DNA of 24,865 bases. It comes from Zygnema cylindricum (taxonomy: Eukaryota; Streptophyta; Zygnematophyceae; Zygnematales; Zygnemataceae). The notes under the pieces are model-generated. The model saw only the letters and a program-made list of their open reading frames with translations, did not search any database and was not told where the DNA came from. Made by a program: the position numbers and the translations under genes. Below, piece by piece: positions 17,131 to 24,865 of this stretch. The stretch lies in the NCBI GenBank assembly GCA_037447655.1, contig JBBHKE010003285.1, positions 219,106 to 243,970 on the forward strand, written 5' to 3'. Each line of letters opens with the position of its first letter. Position 1 is the stretch's first letter.

Positions 17131-18026
17131 CGTAGCGGAATCACTGGATTGAGGTGGCAAACGATGAAAAGAAGTCGATCATGGAGGCTCAAAAATGGGA
17201 GCTTGTGGAACTTCCTCCAGATCGAAAAGCGATCGGCAGCAAATGGGTATTCAAGGTGAAGTTGAATCTAGATAAAACCATTGAACAATATAAGGCTACA
17301 CTTGTGGCAAAGGGCTATAATCAAAAGGATGGAATTGATTTTGAAGAATTTTTTTCTCATGTTGTAAGATTTCTGACAGTTAGAATTTTGTTATCTCTAG
17401 CTGCTATAGAAGATATGGAAATACATCAGATGGATGTAAAGACGGCCTTTTTGCATGGAGAACTAGAGGAGACCATTTACATGCAGCAGCCTGAAATGTA
17501 TGCAGAACCAGGAAAAGAGCACATTGTATGCAAACTGCTAAAATCTTTGTAGGACCTAAAACAGGCCCCGAGGCAATGGAATCTAAAACTTGATGAATTC
17601 TTAACTTGCCTAAGATTTAAAAGGATAAGTTCTGATCACTCTGTCTATGTTTTAAAGGGTGAGGATGGAATAGTGTATATAGCAGTATACGTGGATAATT
17701 TACTATTAGTTAGCAAATCAATGGTTGAAATTAACAAAATTAAAAATGCTTTAAAATCACGATTTGATATGATAGACCTCGGTGAGGCAAAATATATTTT
17801 GGGTATTCAGGTAGAGAGGAACAAGAAAAACAGATTAATAAAATTAACTCAAAAGGAGGCTATTGGAAACATGTTAGATGAATATGGAATGCGGGGGGCA
17901 AAAGGATGTGTAACACCAATGGAGTTTCGGCATAAGTTAGAAGGGGAAGAAACAAAACCGGGTGTTATTGTCAGTGAAATTTTTGAGTCAAGAGAGGATG
18001 ATCCTATGATAGTGATACCTTACTGA
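17130..18026 (+). pseudogene. F1 reverse transcriptase, catalytic Asp lost
   Basis: An RVT_2-type RT relic. The first half (17154-17552) has AIGSKWVFKVKLN, YKATLVAKGYNQKDG, then HQMDVKTAFLHGELEE with the first catalytic Asp, ending at TAG (17550-17552) where F2 has Tyr. The second half (17673-18026) has VYVDNLLLVSKS, where the YVDD core is YVDN, so a metal-binding Asp is missing. DLGEAKYILGIQVERN and a thumb segment follow. It ends at TGA (18024-18026), which F2 shares. Inactive. Confidence 0.9.
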
Positions 18027-18643
18027 CTGATAGTGGGAAGTTGAATATATTTTATGAACTGTACCCGTCCGGATGTTGCTGGAACAGTTGGGGTACGGAG
18101 CAGAAGTCTAAAGAATTTGAGGAAATCTGACTGTGATGCAGCAAGAAGAGTTTTAAGATACTTGGCAGGAACCAAAGACCTCAAACTCACACTAGGCGGA
18201 GGAGAAGTGAATCAACAAACATGGAGTGATGCAAGCTATGGCGACATGCCAAGTCGAAAATCCACCACGGGATTCGTTATGCAAATTGGGAACGGGACAT
18301 GTTGTTCAAGCAACAAACATCAAAAGATCACGGCACAATCGACGATGGGGTCAGAATATATGGCAGCGAGCTCGTCTCTCAAAGAACTCCGGTGGGTGAA
18401 ATCCATGTTGCAAGAATTAGGATACATGCAGGTTCGTACACAGGTGATCTGGTGTGATAACTAAGCTTCCATTGCCATTGCTTCTAGACCAAGTCACCAC
18501 TTCAAAAGCAAGCACATGGATATAAGATTACACTTTGTAAAGGAAAATTTTTTCTCTAAAGTGATTAAATTATGCTATTTGCCAAATGCAAAAATGGTTG
18601 CTGATATGCTCATTAAAGCTCTTCTTGCTCCCACGGTGAAGTA
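18027..18643 (+). pseudogene. F1 RNase H relic
   Basis: This continues with MNCTRPDVAGTVGV and the RNase H core. TWSDASYGDMPSRKSTTGF holds the first Asp. QSTMGSEYMAAS has Gly where F2 has the catalytic Glu (TMESEYMA). WCDN is then followed by TAA where F2 has Gln. The tail reads HHFKSKHMDIRLHFVKE and MVADMLIKAL, which ends copia Pol. It would remove the RNA strand after reverse transcription. Clearly inactive. Confidence 0.88.
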
Positions 18644-18836
18644 ATGTAGGGACGCAGTGGGATTAAGTGAATAGCTAAGTTGCTGCACTCCTATACTTCC
18701 ATTCTGCACTGGTCGAATAACGGGAATGTAGTGGGATTAGGTGACTTGCTAAAATTGCTACGTTGCTTTGCTGCGATGCTCCGCTAGTTCGACACCGAAG
18801 CTGCTCTGACATACTAAGTCTAAAGTTTTAGGTAAG
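18644..18836. other. F1 region between pol end and 3' LTR
   Basis: There is no gene. A short imperfect repeat is present: GTGGGATTAAGTGA at about 18658 and GTGGGATTAGGTGA at about 18731. No clean polypurine tract adjoins the LTR; only TCTAAAGTTTTAGGTAAG is seen, so this end is eroded. Confidence 0.55.
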
Positions 18837-19086
18837 TATTATTTTTGAGAAGCTTTAAGTCTCAACAAATTTATAGGACGGCGGAAAAATAGATATATAG
18901 GGACACGCATTGTCACTTGAAGCACAGTGCAAGTTTTGGAATGGTACCGACACCGGCATTGGACAAATGCAGTCTGCGACGCAACGGGACAAACGCAACA
19001 AGACAAACGCAACTGCTGATGTTTTGGTATAAGACAACGCAGTTGTTACGCAACAAGACAAAGGCAACTGCGGCGAATTTTGGTAT
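18837..19086 (+). repeat. 3' LTR of F1, truncated after 250 bp
   Basis: It starts TATTATTTTTGAGAAGC (TGTTG changed to TATTA) and aligns with 5116-5437 up to GCGGCGAATTTTGGTAT. It breaks exactly at the first base of the F2 LTR. I infer that F2 inserted here. The candidate duplication is GGTAT (19082-19086), with its partner and the rest of this LTR expected beyond the window. Confidence 0.8.
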
Positions 19087-19985
19087 TGTTGTTTTTGAAA
19101 GCTTTAAGTCTCAGCAAATTTATAGGACGGCGGAAAAATAGATCTATATGGACACGCGTCGTCACTTGAATCACAGTGCAGGTTTTTTGAATAGTACCGA
19201 CAACGTAGCTACGACGGAGATAGAACAAACGCAGCTGCAGTTATTTTTGATATGGTCTGTACAGACAAACACAGCCTGCAACGCAACGGGTCAAACGCAA
19301 CTGGGGATATTTTGGTACATGACAACGCAGTTGCTACGCAACAAGACAAATGCAGCTGCAACTAAATTTTGTATGTGATAACGCAGCCGCTATGAAGCTG
19401 CGGATATTTGAATATAATCAAGAATTGGACTGCGCTACTGTGGTCGATCTGAATCAAGTCAACAGACGAGATTCACTTGCTAGGCGACAAGTATTTGATT
19501 AAATCACCTATGTAGGATTATCAGTCATATTGAGTGTACATAGATTAGTTCTTAGCGTAAGTAGGAGCACTTAGACCTTAGTGGCTGTTTAGTTCTTTTG
19601 GATGTTTCGTTTTGGAACACTTATATCGGCGGTACAGCACTATGTAGTATGACAACTGAGTGAAGAGTATAAGACTTAGGACGTAGAACATTTTATGTAT
19701 CCAGACTTCCAGATAATGTAATCTGCAGACTATTTTTGAGAAATCTCTGAGTTGCATATCTTGGTGTATGTTGGATTAATCGAGCTAAAACTTTGGGAGT
19801 TGTTAGTCTTTGTGATATTTTATACTCTGGTATAGTCTGAAACATTTTGGTTCATTGTATCAGATTTGGTGAGTTGTGAAAACAACTGTTTGAAAGGATT
19901 CTTGATAAGCTTCCGTCAGTGAGATTATGTCTACTTCCACTACTACTGCTGATGCTCCACCTGCTCAAGTGGTTGTAGAACAACA
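19087..19985 (+). repeat. 5' LTR of F2
   Basis: 899 bp, TGTTGTTTTTGAAAGC...GAACAACA, aligned with the F1 5' LTR. It lacks the 29-bp duplication of F1. Repeated CGCAGTTGC / CGCAGCTGC / CGCAACTG motifs in both orientations span about 19215-19395. The gag ATG (19927) is inside it. Confidence 0.88.
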
Positions 19986-20802
19986 CGTTATGGGCCCACA
20001 ACAAAAATTCCTATTTTCTCGGGATAAAAATACGCGTATTGGGCGGATATGGTAGAAACACACTTCGAAAATGTTAATCTTTTGGATATTTTGGATGGTT
20101 ACTGGCAGAATAAGATCGGTCATGGTCAATGAAAAATTCGCAAGCTTGGTCAATTTTGAATTTTTGTATTTCAGAAGAATTGGCTATGTCACGAATAAAA
20201 ATGAAAAAGGCGATCCATATCTAGAAATCTCTCAAGGATGATTTTGAATAGGCTAATGTACAGGAAGAGCTATTTTTGGCTGGACGAATTAGGGACTACA
20301 AATACACGAGTGGCACAATGGCTAAATATTGTAACAAATTTTGAATACTAATAGATTCTCATGCTTGTGCAGGCGGATCTTTTCCTCTGTTTCAGCAGGC
20401 TGCTTTGCTAATGAGGGGTCTTCCTAATACTATGAGAGCAGCGTCTGATAGGCTGAAACAAAAAGATAAAGCTAGCTGGACACTACAGTTAGCTATTAAT
20501 TTGATATTAGAAGAGGAGGCACATTCTAAAATTCTTAATGGTGAAAAACAAGTAGAGGCATTTAATAGAGAATTTGACAAAAAGGGTCAGTTTAATCAGG
20601 AGAGAAATCAGTTTAATCAGAATGAGAATCAATATAGACAATTTAATCAAAGAGGAAATAGACAATCTTTGAATGCTTGTTTTTATTGTAATGTAAAAGG
20701 TCATGGATACAAATTCTGTCCTAAGCTTAAGAAGGCTAATGAAACAAGTCTATATAGGCTTGGTTGGCAACAGAGCTAGTTTCATCAAAGCTTCACGGGA
20801 TC
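19927..20802 (+). pseudogene. F2 gag, frameshifted
   Basis: The ATG at 19927 is inside the LTR; the upstream ATG used in F1 (6034) is mutated to GTC here. The frame reads MSTSTTTADAPPAQ, crosses the PBS as HVMGPQ, then shifts. The Gag core is recovered in other frames, with a clean stretch at 20405-20779: MLMRGLPNTMRAASDRLKQK, LQLAINLILEEEAHSKI, a Gln/Asn-rich tract and the knuckle CFYCNVKGHGYKFC, a full CX2CX4HX4C. This shows what F1 has lost. The N-terminal frameshifts make it non-functional. Confidence 0.85.
19986..19999 (+). other. Primer-binding site of F2
   Basis: CGTTATGGGCCCAC follows the LTR. It matches the complement of the initiator tRNA-Met anticodon stem-loop except at the first base. 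Confidence 0.7.
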
Positions 20803-20879
20803 ATCACAATGGGGAAATGCACTATTCTCGGCGTCTTCATCTCATCATGACGAGTCTCTCTCACTCTCTAACGAGGAGG

Positions 20880-21300
20880 ATGATGATCTATTTGCGATGG
20901 CGGCAGCAATGGAGGGTGCTAAAGACAATGGATGGATAATGGACACGGGAGTATCGACACACATGTGCTGGAACAAGGCAGTTTTCAAAAATCTGAAATC
21001 AACACCAGAGAAAAATATCTACTATGCATGTGGAATGAGTGTGCAAACGCGAGCTGTAGGTGATGTCTCCTTGCTAGTTGATGTAGAGGGGAAGGCTGTT
21101 GAGAGAACTCTTCGTAATGTTATCTATGTCACTGATTTTAAGAAAAAATTGTTCTCAACTTCTTTGGTAGAAAGTAAAGTGTTTGAGGTCAATCTGAAAC
21201 ACGGCAGGCAGGTTGTTAGCCAAAATGGGAAAATTGCAGTTACGCGAACTAGAGATGCCAACAAAATGTATCGAATGGATATGCCGATAATAAAGAAAAT
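20880..21300 (+). pseudogene. F2 protease
   Basis: The 152-codon stretch 20897-21355 contains WIMDTGVSTHMCWNKAVF. The active-site motif is DTGV, where DTGA is usual and F1 keeps DTGA. NIYYACGMSVQTRAVGDVSLL is the uninterrupted site that element A hit in F1. VIYVTDFKKKLFSTSLVES is the C-terminal half. The stretch then shifts frame before the pre-integrase block. Confidence 0.85.
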
Positions 21301-22218
21301 GATGTTTTGTATTCCGGTGCATTATTCTCAGTTGAGCTGTGGCATAAAAGGTTAGGCCATGTGAATTATGATAGTATGAAAAAGATGGTCAATGCTGGTA
21401 AAGTAGAAGGAGTCACTGTGTCAAACCAGTCACCTTAAACGTGTGATGGATGCGCACTAGGAAAAATTCACAGATTACCGTTTCCTCAAGAGTCTGAACA
21501 TAGGTCTACTAAACTGTTGCAACTCATTCATTCTGATGTTTTCGGTCCTGCAAAGATACCATCTGCCAAGGGGATGAAATATACGGTTACGTTTACAGAT
21601 GATTTTTTGATATTTACTAAAATCTACTTCATGAAAGAAAAGAGTGAAGTCTTCACTCATTTTCAACATTGCAAAGCGTGGGGGGAGAAACTACACGGTC
21701 TACCATTTTTGGAGCTTAGATCGGACAAAGGCGGGGAATATACGTCAAAAGAATTTGTAAACTTCTTACTCAAGGAAGGTATAAGTTATAAATTGACTAT
21801 CATATACTCTCCAGAACAGAATGGGGTCTTAGAAAGACTAAATAGAATTATCACAGAAAACTTTAGGTCCATTCTTGCTGATAAGGACGTAGATTCGAAA
21901 TTCTGGGCTGAAGCATTAAATTGTGCAGTTTATATCAAAAATAGGATAGGTTGAAGATCACTAGACACCACTCCTTATGAGATCTGGACTGGTAGATAAC
22001 CGGATTTTAGTCACTTCAAAGTCTTTGGAAGTAAATGCTTTATCTTGGATACGTCTAATGATAAATGGAAAATGGAACCTAAGGGATTGCCGGGCATTTT
22101 TCTAGGATATGATGATCACTCTAAAGGTTATAGAGTGTTTGTTTTTGAGAGACAAAAAATCATTGTAGCAAGGAACATCGTTGTCAAAGAAGAACTAGAC
22201 TTGATAAACTTATTTTAA
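21300..22218 (+). pseudogene. F2 GAG-pre-integrase and integrase with complete DDE
   Basis: A pre-integrase HHCC finger (WHKRLGHVNYDSMKKMV, then CDGCALGKIHRLPFP, with a TAA before CDGC) is followed by the 145-codon stretch 21517-21954. Its catalytic triad is complete: the Asp of HSDVFGP, the Asp of LRSDKGGEY, and the Glu of QNGVLER 36 positions after the second Asp (D-35-E). The stretch ends at TGA 21952-21954, shared with F1. FKVFGSKCFILDT, GYDDHSKGYRVFVFER and VVKEELD follow. The core residues are intact, but stops divide the reading. Confidence 0.88.
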
Positions 22219-22640
22219 ATGACAGAGCAGCAAAAGCAGCAAAAAGTACAAGAATATGTCATTTAAGATAGCATCCATTATATTGTCCCACAAATGCAAG
22301 ATTCACCAGTGGTACCACCGCAGTCGGAACATAATTGGGTTCCACAACAAGTTCGTTTCGAAGCGCAACAACAGCAGTCAGTGCCTACAGATCGCAACAT
22401 GTGCAACAAGCGCAACGCACCGGAACCGACAATTTCAGCCTCAAAATTTCCGGGGGGAAGAAGATCCAGTAGCCGCCTGCAATCAAGTTCTCACTTTGCC
22501 TACTCAGCACAAAATTTCCGGGGGGAAGAAGATCCAGTAGCCGCCTGCAATCAAGTTTTCACTTTGCCTACTCGGCAGCCTCAAGGGAGCCTCTGACCAT
22601 CCGGGAAGCCTTCTCATCACCGGAGCGGAATCACTAGATC
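22219..22640 (+). other. F2 integrase-RT linker with a tandem duplication
   Basis: Gln-rich linker. A 68-bp tandem duplication lies at 22443-22578 (copies start AAAATTTCCGGGGGG at 22443 and 22511; nearly identical). F1 has one copy. Since 68 is not a multiple of three, the duplication shifts the frame. Confidence 0.85.
22443..22578 (+). repeat. 68-bp tandem duplication
   Basis: There are two adjacent copies, 22443-22510 and 22511-22578, differing by only one or two bases. It is absent from F1 (about 17019-17090), so it arose after the two copies separated. Confidence 0.9.
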
Positions 22641-23516
22641 GAGGTGGCAAACGATGAAATGAAGTCAATCATGGAGGCTCAAACATGGGAGCTTGTGGAC
22701 CTTCCTCCGGATCGAAAAGCAATCGGCAGCAAATGGGTATTCAAGGTGAAGTAAAATCGAGATAATACCATTGAACAATATAACGCTAGACTTGTGGCAA
22801 AGGGTTATAATAAAAAGGAAGGAATTGATTTTGAAGAAACCTTTTCTCCTATTGTAAGATTTCCAATAGTTAGGATTTTGATATCTCTATATGCTATAGA
22901 AGATATAGAAATACATCAGATGGATATAAAGACGGCCTTTTTGCATAAAGAACTAGAGGAGACTATTTACATGCAGCAGCCTGAAATGTATGCAGAACCA
23001 GGAAAAGATCACTTAGTATGTAAACTGCTAAAATCATTGTACGACCTAAAACAGGCCCCGAGGCAATGGAATCTAAAACTTGATGAATTCTTAACTGGTC
23101 TAGGCTTTAAAAGGATAAGATCTGATCACTCTGTCTATGTTTTAGAGGGTGGGGATGGAATAGTATATATAGCGGTATACGTAGATGATCTACTATTAGT
23201 TAGCAAATCAATGGTTGAAATTAACAAAATTAAAACTACTTTGAAATCACTGTTCGAGAAGAAAGACCCCGGTGAGGCAAAATATATTTTGGGTATTCAG
23301 GTAGAGAGGGAGAGGAAAAACAAATTAATTAAATTGACTCAAAAAGAGGGTATTAGAAACATGTTAGATGAATATGGAATCCGGGGGGCAAAAGGATGTG
23401 TAACACCAATGGAGTTTCGGCATAAGTTAGAAGGGGAAAAAACAAAACCGGGTGTTATTGTCAGTGAAATTTTTGAGTCAAGAGGGGATGATCCTGTGAC
23501 AGTGATACCTTACTGA
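22640..23516 (+). pseudogene. F2 reverse transcriptase, YVDD intact
   Basis: RT begins near KKSIMEAQ-type sequence and AIGSKWVFKVK. It meets TAA at 22752-22754 (Leu in F1), then runs open for 240 codons (22794-23516). Visible motifs are HQMDIKTAFLHKELEE (first catalytic Asp), CKLLKSLYDLKQAPRQWN, VYVDDLLLVSKSM (YVDD intact), GEAKYILGIQVERE and TPMEFRHKLEGE. It ends at TGA (23514-23516), also present in F1. This is the best-preserved RT in the window, and the stops rule out a continuous polyprotein. Confidence 0.9.
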
Positions 23517-24121
23517 CAGATAGTGGGAAGTTTAATTTATTTCATGAACTGTACCCGTCTGGATATTGCTTCAGCAGTTGGGGTACTGAGCAGAAGTCTA
23601 GAAATCCGAGGAAATCTGACCGTGATGCAGCAAGAAGAGTTTTAAGATACTTGGCAGGAACCAAAGACCTCAAACTCACACTAGGCGGAGGAGAAGTGAA
23701 GCTGCAAACATGGAGTGATGCAAGCTATGGTGATATGCCGAGTCGAAAATCCACCACGGGATTCGTTCTACAAAATGGGAACGGGACTTGGTGTTGGAGC
23801 AGCAAACTTGAAAAGGTCACGGCACAATCAACGATGGAGTCAGAATATATGGCAGCAAGCTCGGCCCTCAAAGAACTCATATAGGTGAAATCCATGTTAC
23901 AAGAATTGGGATACATGCAGGTTGGTCCACACGTGATCTGGTGTGATAACCAGGCTGTCATTCCCATTGCTTCTAACCCAAGTCACCATTTCAAAAGCAA
24001 GCACATGGATGTAAGATTACACTTTGTAAGAGAAAAATTGTTTTTTAGAGTGATTAAATTATGCTATTTGCCAGATGCAAAAATGGTTGCTGATATGCTC
24101 ACTAAAGCTCTTCCGGCTCCT
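23517..24121 (+). pseudogene. F2 RNase H
   Basis: Reading continues with IVGSL, MNCTRLDIASAVG and the RNase H core: TWSDASYGDMPSRKSTTGF (Asp), STMESEYMAASSAL (Glu) and WCDNQAVIPIASNPSHHF (Asp). The catalytic carboxylates are present. A TAG (23882-23884) sits in the middle where F1 has a sense codon, and a frame break occurs near 23600. The tail VADMLTKALPAP marks the end of Pol, immediately followed by LTR C. Confidence 0.9.
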
Positions 24122-24300
24122 TGTTGAAATAAGTAGTTTTTAGTATATTTTCTAGGTCTAAATTTATTAGAAAAGAAAATGTAGGCAGCCTGCCTCTATC
24201 TCTTCTCTCTCTCTCTCGCCCCCATACTTGTTGTAGTCACTGAAGGAGAGAGAGAGAGAGCAATGGAGCCATGGCTGCCTCAACTCCATAGGAAGGACTA

Positions 24301-24322
24301 AAGAGTGGCTTAAGCCACTCTT
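24301..24322. repeat. 22-bp perfect palindrome in LTR C
   Basis: The arms AAGAGTGGCTT and AAGCCACTCTT are adjacent with no spacer. Not seen in LTRs A, B or D. Confidence 0.9.
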
Positions 24323-24335
24323 AACAAAAGGTTTA

Positions 24336-24396
24336 GTGTGGCAGGACTCGAACCCCCGACCGGCAGTGCGCAGCGTAGCCGTTAGCTCTGACCAGT
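24336..24396 (-). other. tRNA-like segment, antisense in LTR C
   Basis: On the minus strand CTGGTCAGAGCTAACGG is box A-like and GGTTCGAGTCC is a canonical box B (24344-24354 on plus). The distance between them matches the segment in LTR B within one base. An arm CGGC...GCCG lies between them. The outer 7-bp acceptor does not pair, so it is not a functional tRNA gene as far as I can fold it. Confidence 0.65.
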
Positions 24397-24672
24397 CTGT
24401 CGTAGAAGTCCGTTAGGAGATATAGGGTTTCATTACTATTTAAAATATTGTAATGTATTAGATTCATTTAACTGAAACTCTTAACGCCACGCATAGATAC
24501 AGTTCTACAAAATACGAAGTACTGTACTTGTTTGAAATGGATATCGCGCATTTTGTTTCGACAGCGACACAAATATCGCGCAAGTATTTATTTCGGCCGA
24601 GATTGAATTTCGCGTCAAATCTAACGGCGCACATTATCGCCGAAATCCCGGAATGGTCATTTTGGCATTTAG

Positions 24673-24857
24673 TGACGTGGCATGACCTGGCGCCACGTGG
24701 GAAGACATCATTCGGTCCCAGGAATTCCGAGGAACGTACGGACGAGTGGAAAGTGGACACGCGTCCACTTAATGGCCTTGTCGTACAGAGGCCATACAGA
24801 AAGTACATCGGCAGTAGTACTTTCTAGTACTATACAGTTTTGTGATTGGTTCGTACA
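24673..24857 (+). promoter_or_regulatory. Predicted promoter block of LTR C
   Basis: TGACGTGGCA (24673-24682) and GCCACGTGG (24692-24700) are ACGT boxes. AGAAAGTAC (24798-24806) and GTACTTTCT (24817-24825) are inverted with a 10-nt spacer. TGATTGGTTCGTAC (24843-24856) is a reversed CCAAT box with another GTAC core. LTRs A and D show the same order. Confidence 0.5.
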
Positions 24858-24865
24858 GGCAGTAG

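Larger units (their letters stand above)
5116..19086 (+). mobile_element. Copia element F1, interrupted by nested A and B
   Basis: This is a copia element with 5' LTR (5116-6104), PBS, gag, protease, integrase, RT, RNase H and a truncated 3' LTR (18837-19086). Element A interrupts it at 7158-15611 inside the protease region. The break is proven by the 5-bp duplication GAATG on both sides (7153-7157 and 15612-15616) and by the uninterrupted homologous sequence in F2 near 21028-21036. Every coding domain carries stops or frameshifts, and key residues are changed: knuckle cysteines lost, RT YVDD to YVDN, RNase H Glu to Gly. The 3' LTR breaks off after 250 bp, where F2 begins. Confidence 0.88.
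19087..24121 (+). mobile_element. Copia element F2, lacking its 3' end
   Basis: A sister copy of F1 with a complete 5' LTR and gag, protease, integrase, RT and RNase H in order. It is better preserved than F1: knuckle intact, integrase DDE and RT YVDD present. It still has about ten in-frame stops or frameshifts across gag-pol. The polyprotein ends near ADMLTKALPAP (24085-24120), where LTR C starts at 24122, so its polypurine tract and 3' LTR are not in the window. Confidence 0.9.
24122..24865 (+). repeat. LTR C (partial), same LTR type as A, B and D
   Basis: It starts TGTTGAAATAAG directly after the F2 pol end and runs past the window. It aligns with the complements of LTRs A and B: GTATATTTTCTAGGTCTAAATTTATT, GCCTGCCTCT, CCCCCATACTTGTTGTAGTCACTGAAGG and GAGCCATGGCTG. 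The tRNA-like segment, ACGT boxes, GTAC box and TGATTGG follow in the same order. The preceding CTCCT (24117-24121) is the candidate target duplication. Gag would lie downstream, unseen. Confidence 0.85.

Noticed and set aside
16529-23516. Reassigned TGA codon in the host
   Set aside because: Two shared TGA codons could suggest it, but other TGA codons here end or break conserved domains, and TAA and TAG stops are equally frequent in the relics. CpG decay is simpler.
24336-24396. Functional tRNA gene on the minus strand
   Set aside because: Box B is perfect, but no 7-bp acceptor stem pairs, the anticodon arm has an oversized loop, and the unit is an LTR component. Kept only as a tRNA-like segment.
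1-24865. CRISPR array, bacterial operon or prophage
   Set aside because: There are no regular repeat-spacer units, no ribosome-binding sites before ORFs and no phage genes. Content is eukaryotic LTR retrotransposons throughout.

Overview
The window looks like retrotransposon-packed, gene-poor nuclear DNA of a eukaryote. I find no host gene. Everything recognisable belongs to Ty1/copia-type LTR retrotransposons (pol order protease, integrase, reverse transcriptase, RNase H) or to their non-autonomous derivatives. A green-plant host is suggested, not proven. The best primer-binding site, GGTTATGGGCCCACCA, is complementary over 16 bases to the anticodon stem-loop of plant-type initiator tRNA-Met, and the LTR promoters carry G-box/ACGT motifs and repeated GTAC cores. 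No organism can be named from this sequence alone.

Layout. 1-1512: remnant E, a decayed copia integrase-RT linker and reverse transcriptase (+). 1513-4536: element D (+), with a 1043-bp LTR, PBS, decayed gag, protease and part of integrase. 4537-5115: no recognisable gene. 5116-19086: copia element F1 (+), with 5' LTR, gag, protease, integrase, RT, RNase H and a truncated 3' LTR. Element A (7158-15611, -) sits in the F1 protease region and has target duplication GAATG. Element B (10415-14551, -) sits in the 5' LTR of A and has target duplication CCCCT. 19087-24121: copia element F2 (+), a sister copy of F1, starts exactly where the F1 3' LTR breaks off. 24122-24865: the start of LTR C (+), inserted just after the F2 RNase H region and running off the window.

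Two families are present. F1 and F2 are one family with LTRs of about 0.9-1.0 kb. A, B, C and D share a second LTR type of about 1.05-1.2 kb. D has gag, protease and integrase remains and may represent the autonomous form; E may be its RT. A and B have no usable pol. B is the youngest element: its two LTRs are both 1069 bp and differ at about 14 positions by eye, and one uninterrupted 659-codon ORF fills its interior. That ORF encodes Gag with a CCHC knuckle, followed by a tail resembling the end of RT and RNase H without catalytic residues. B is therefore a gag-type non-autonomous element that would need enzymes supplied in trans.

Two features recur. In both families gag starts inside the 5' LTR and reads through the PBS, so the primer site is also coding sequence. 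The A-D LTRs also share a promoter-like block: an antisense tRNA-like segment, ACGT boxes, a pair of inverted GTAC cores separated by 10 nt, and a reversed CCAAT box. These are the most promising leads for something undescribed. Every pol gene in the window is broken by stops, frameshifts or lost catalytic residues.
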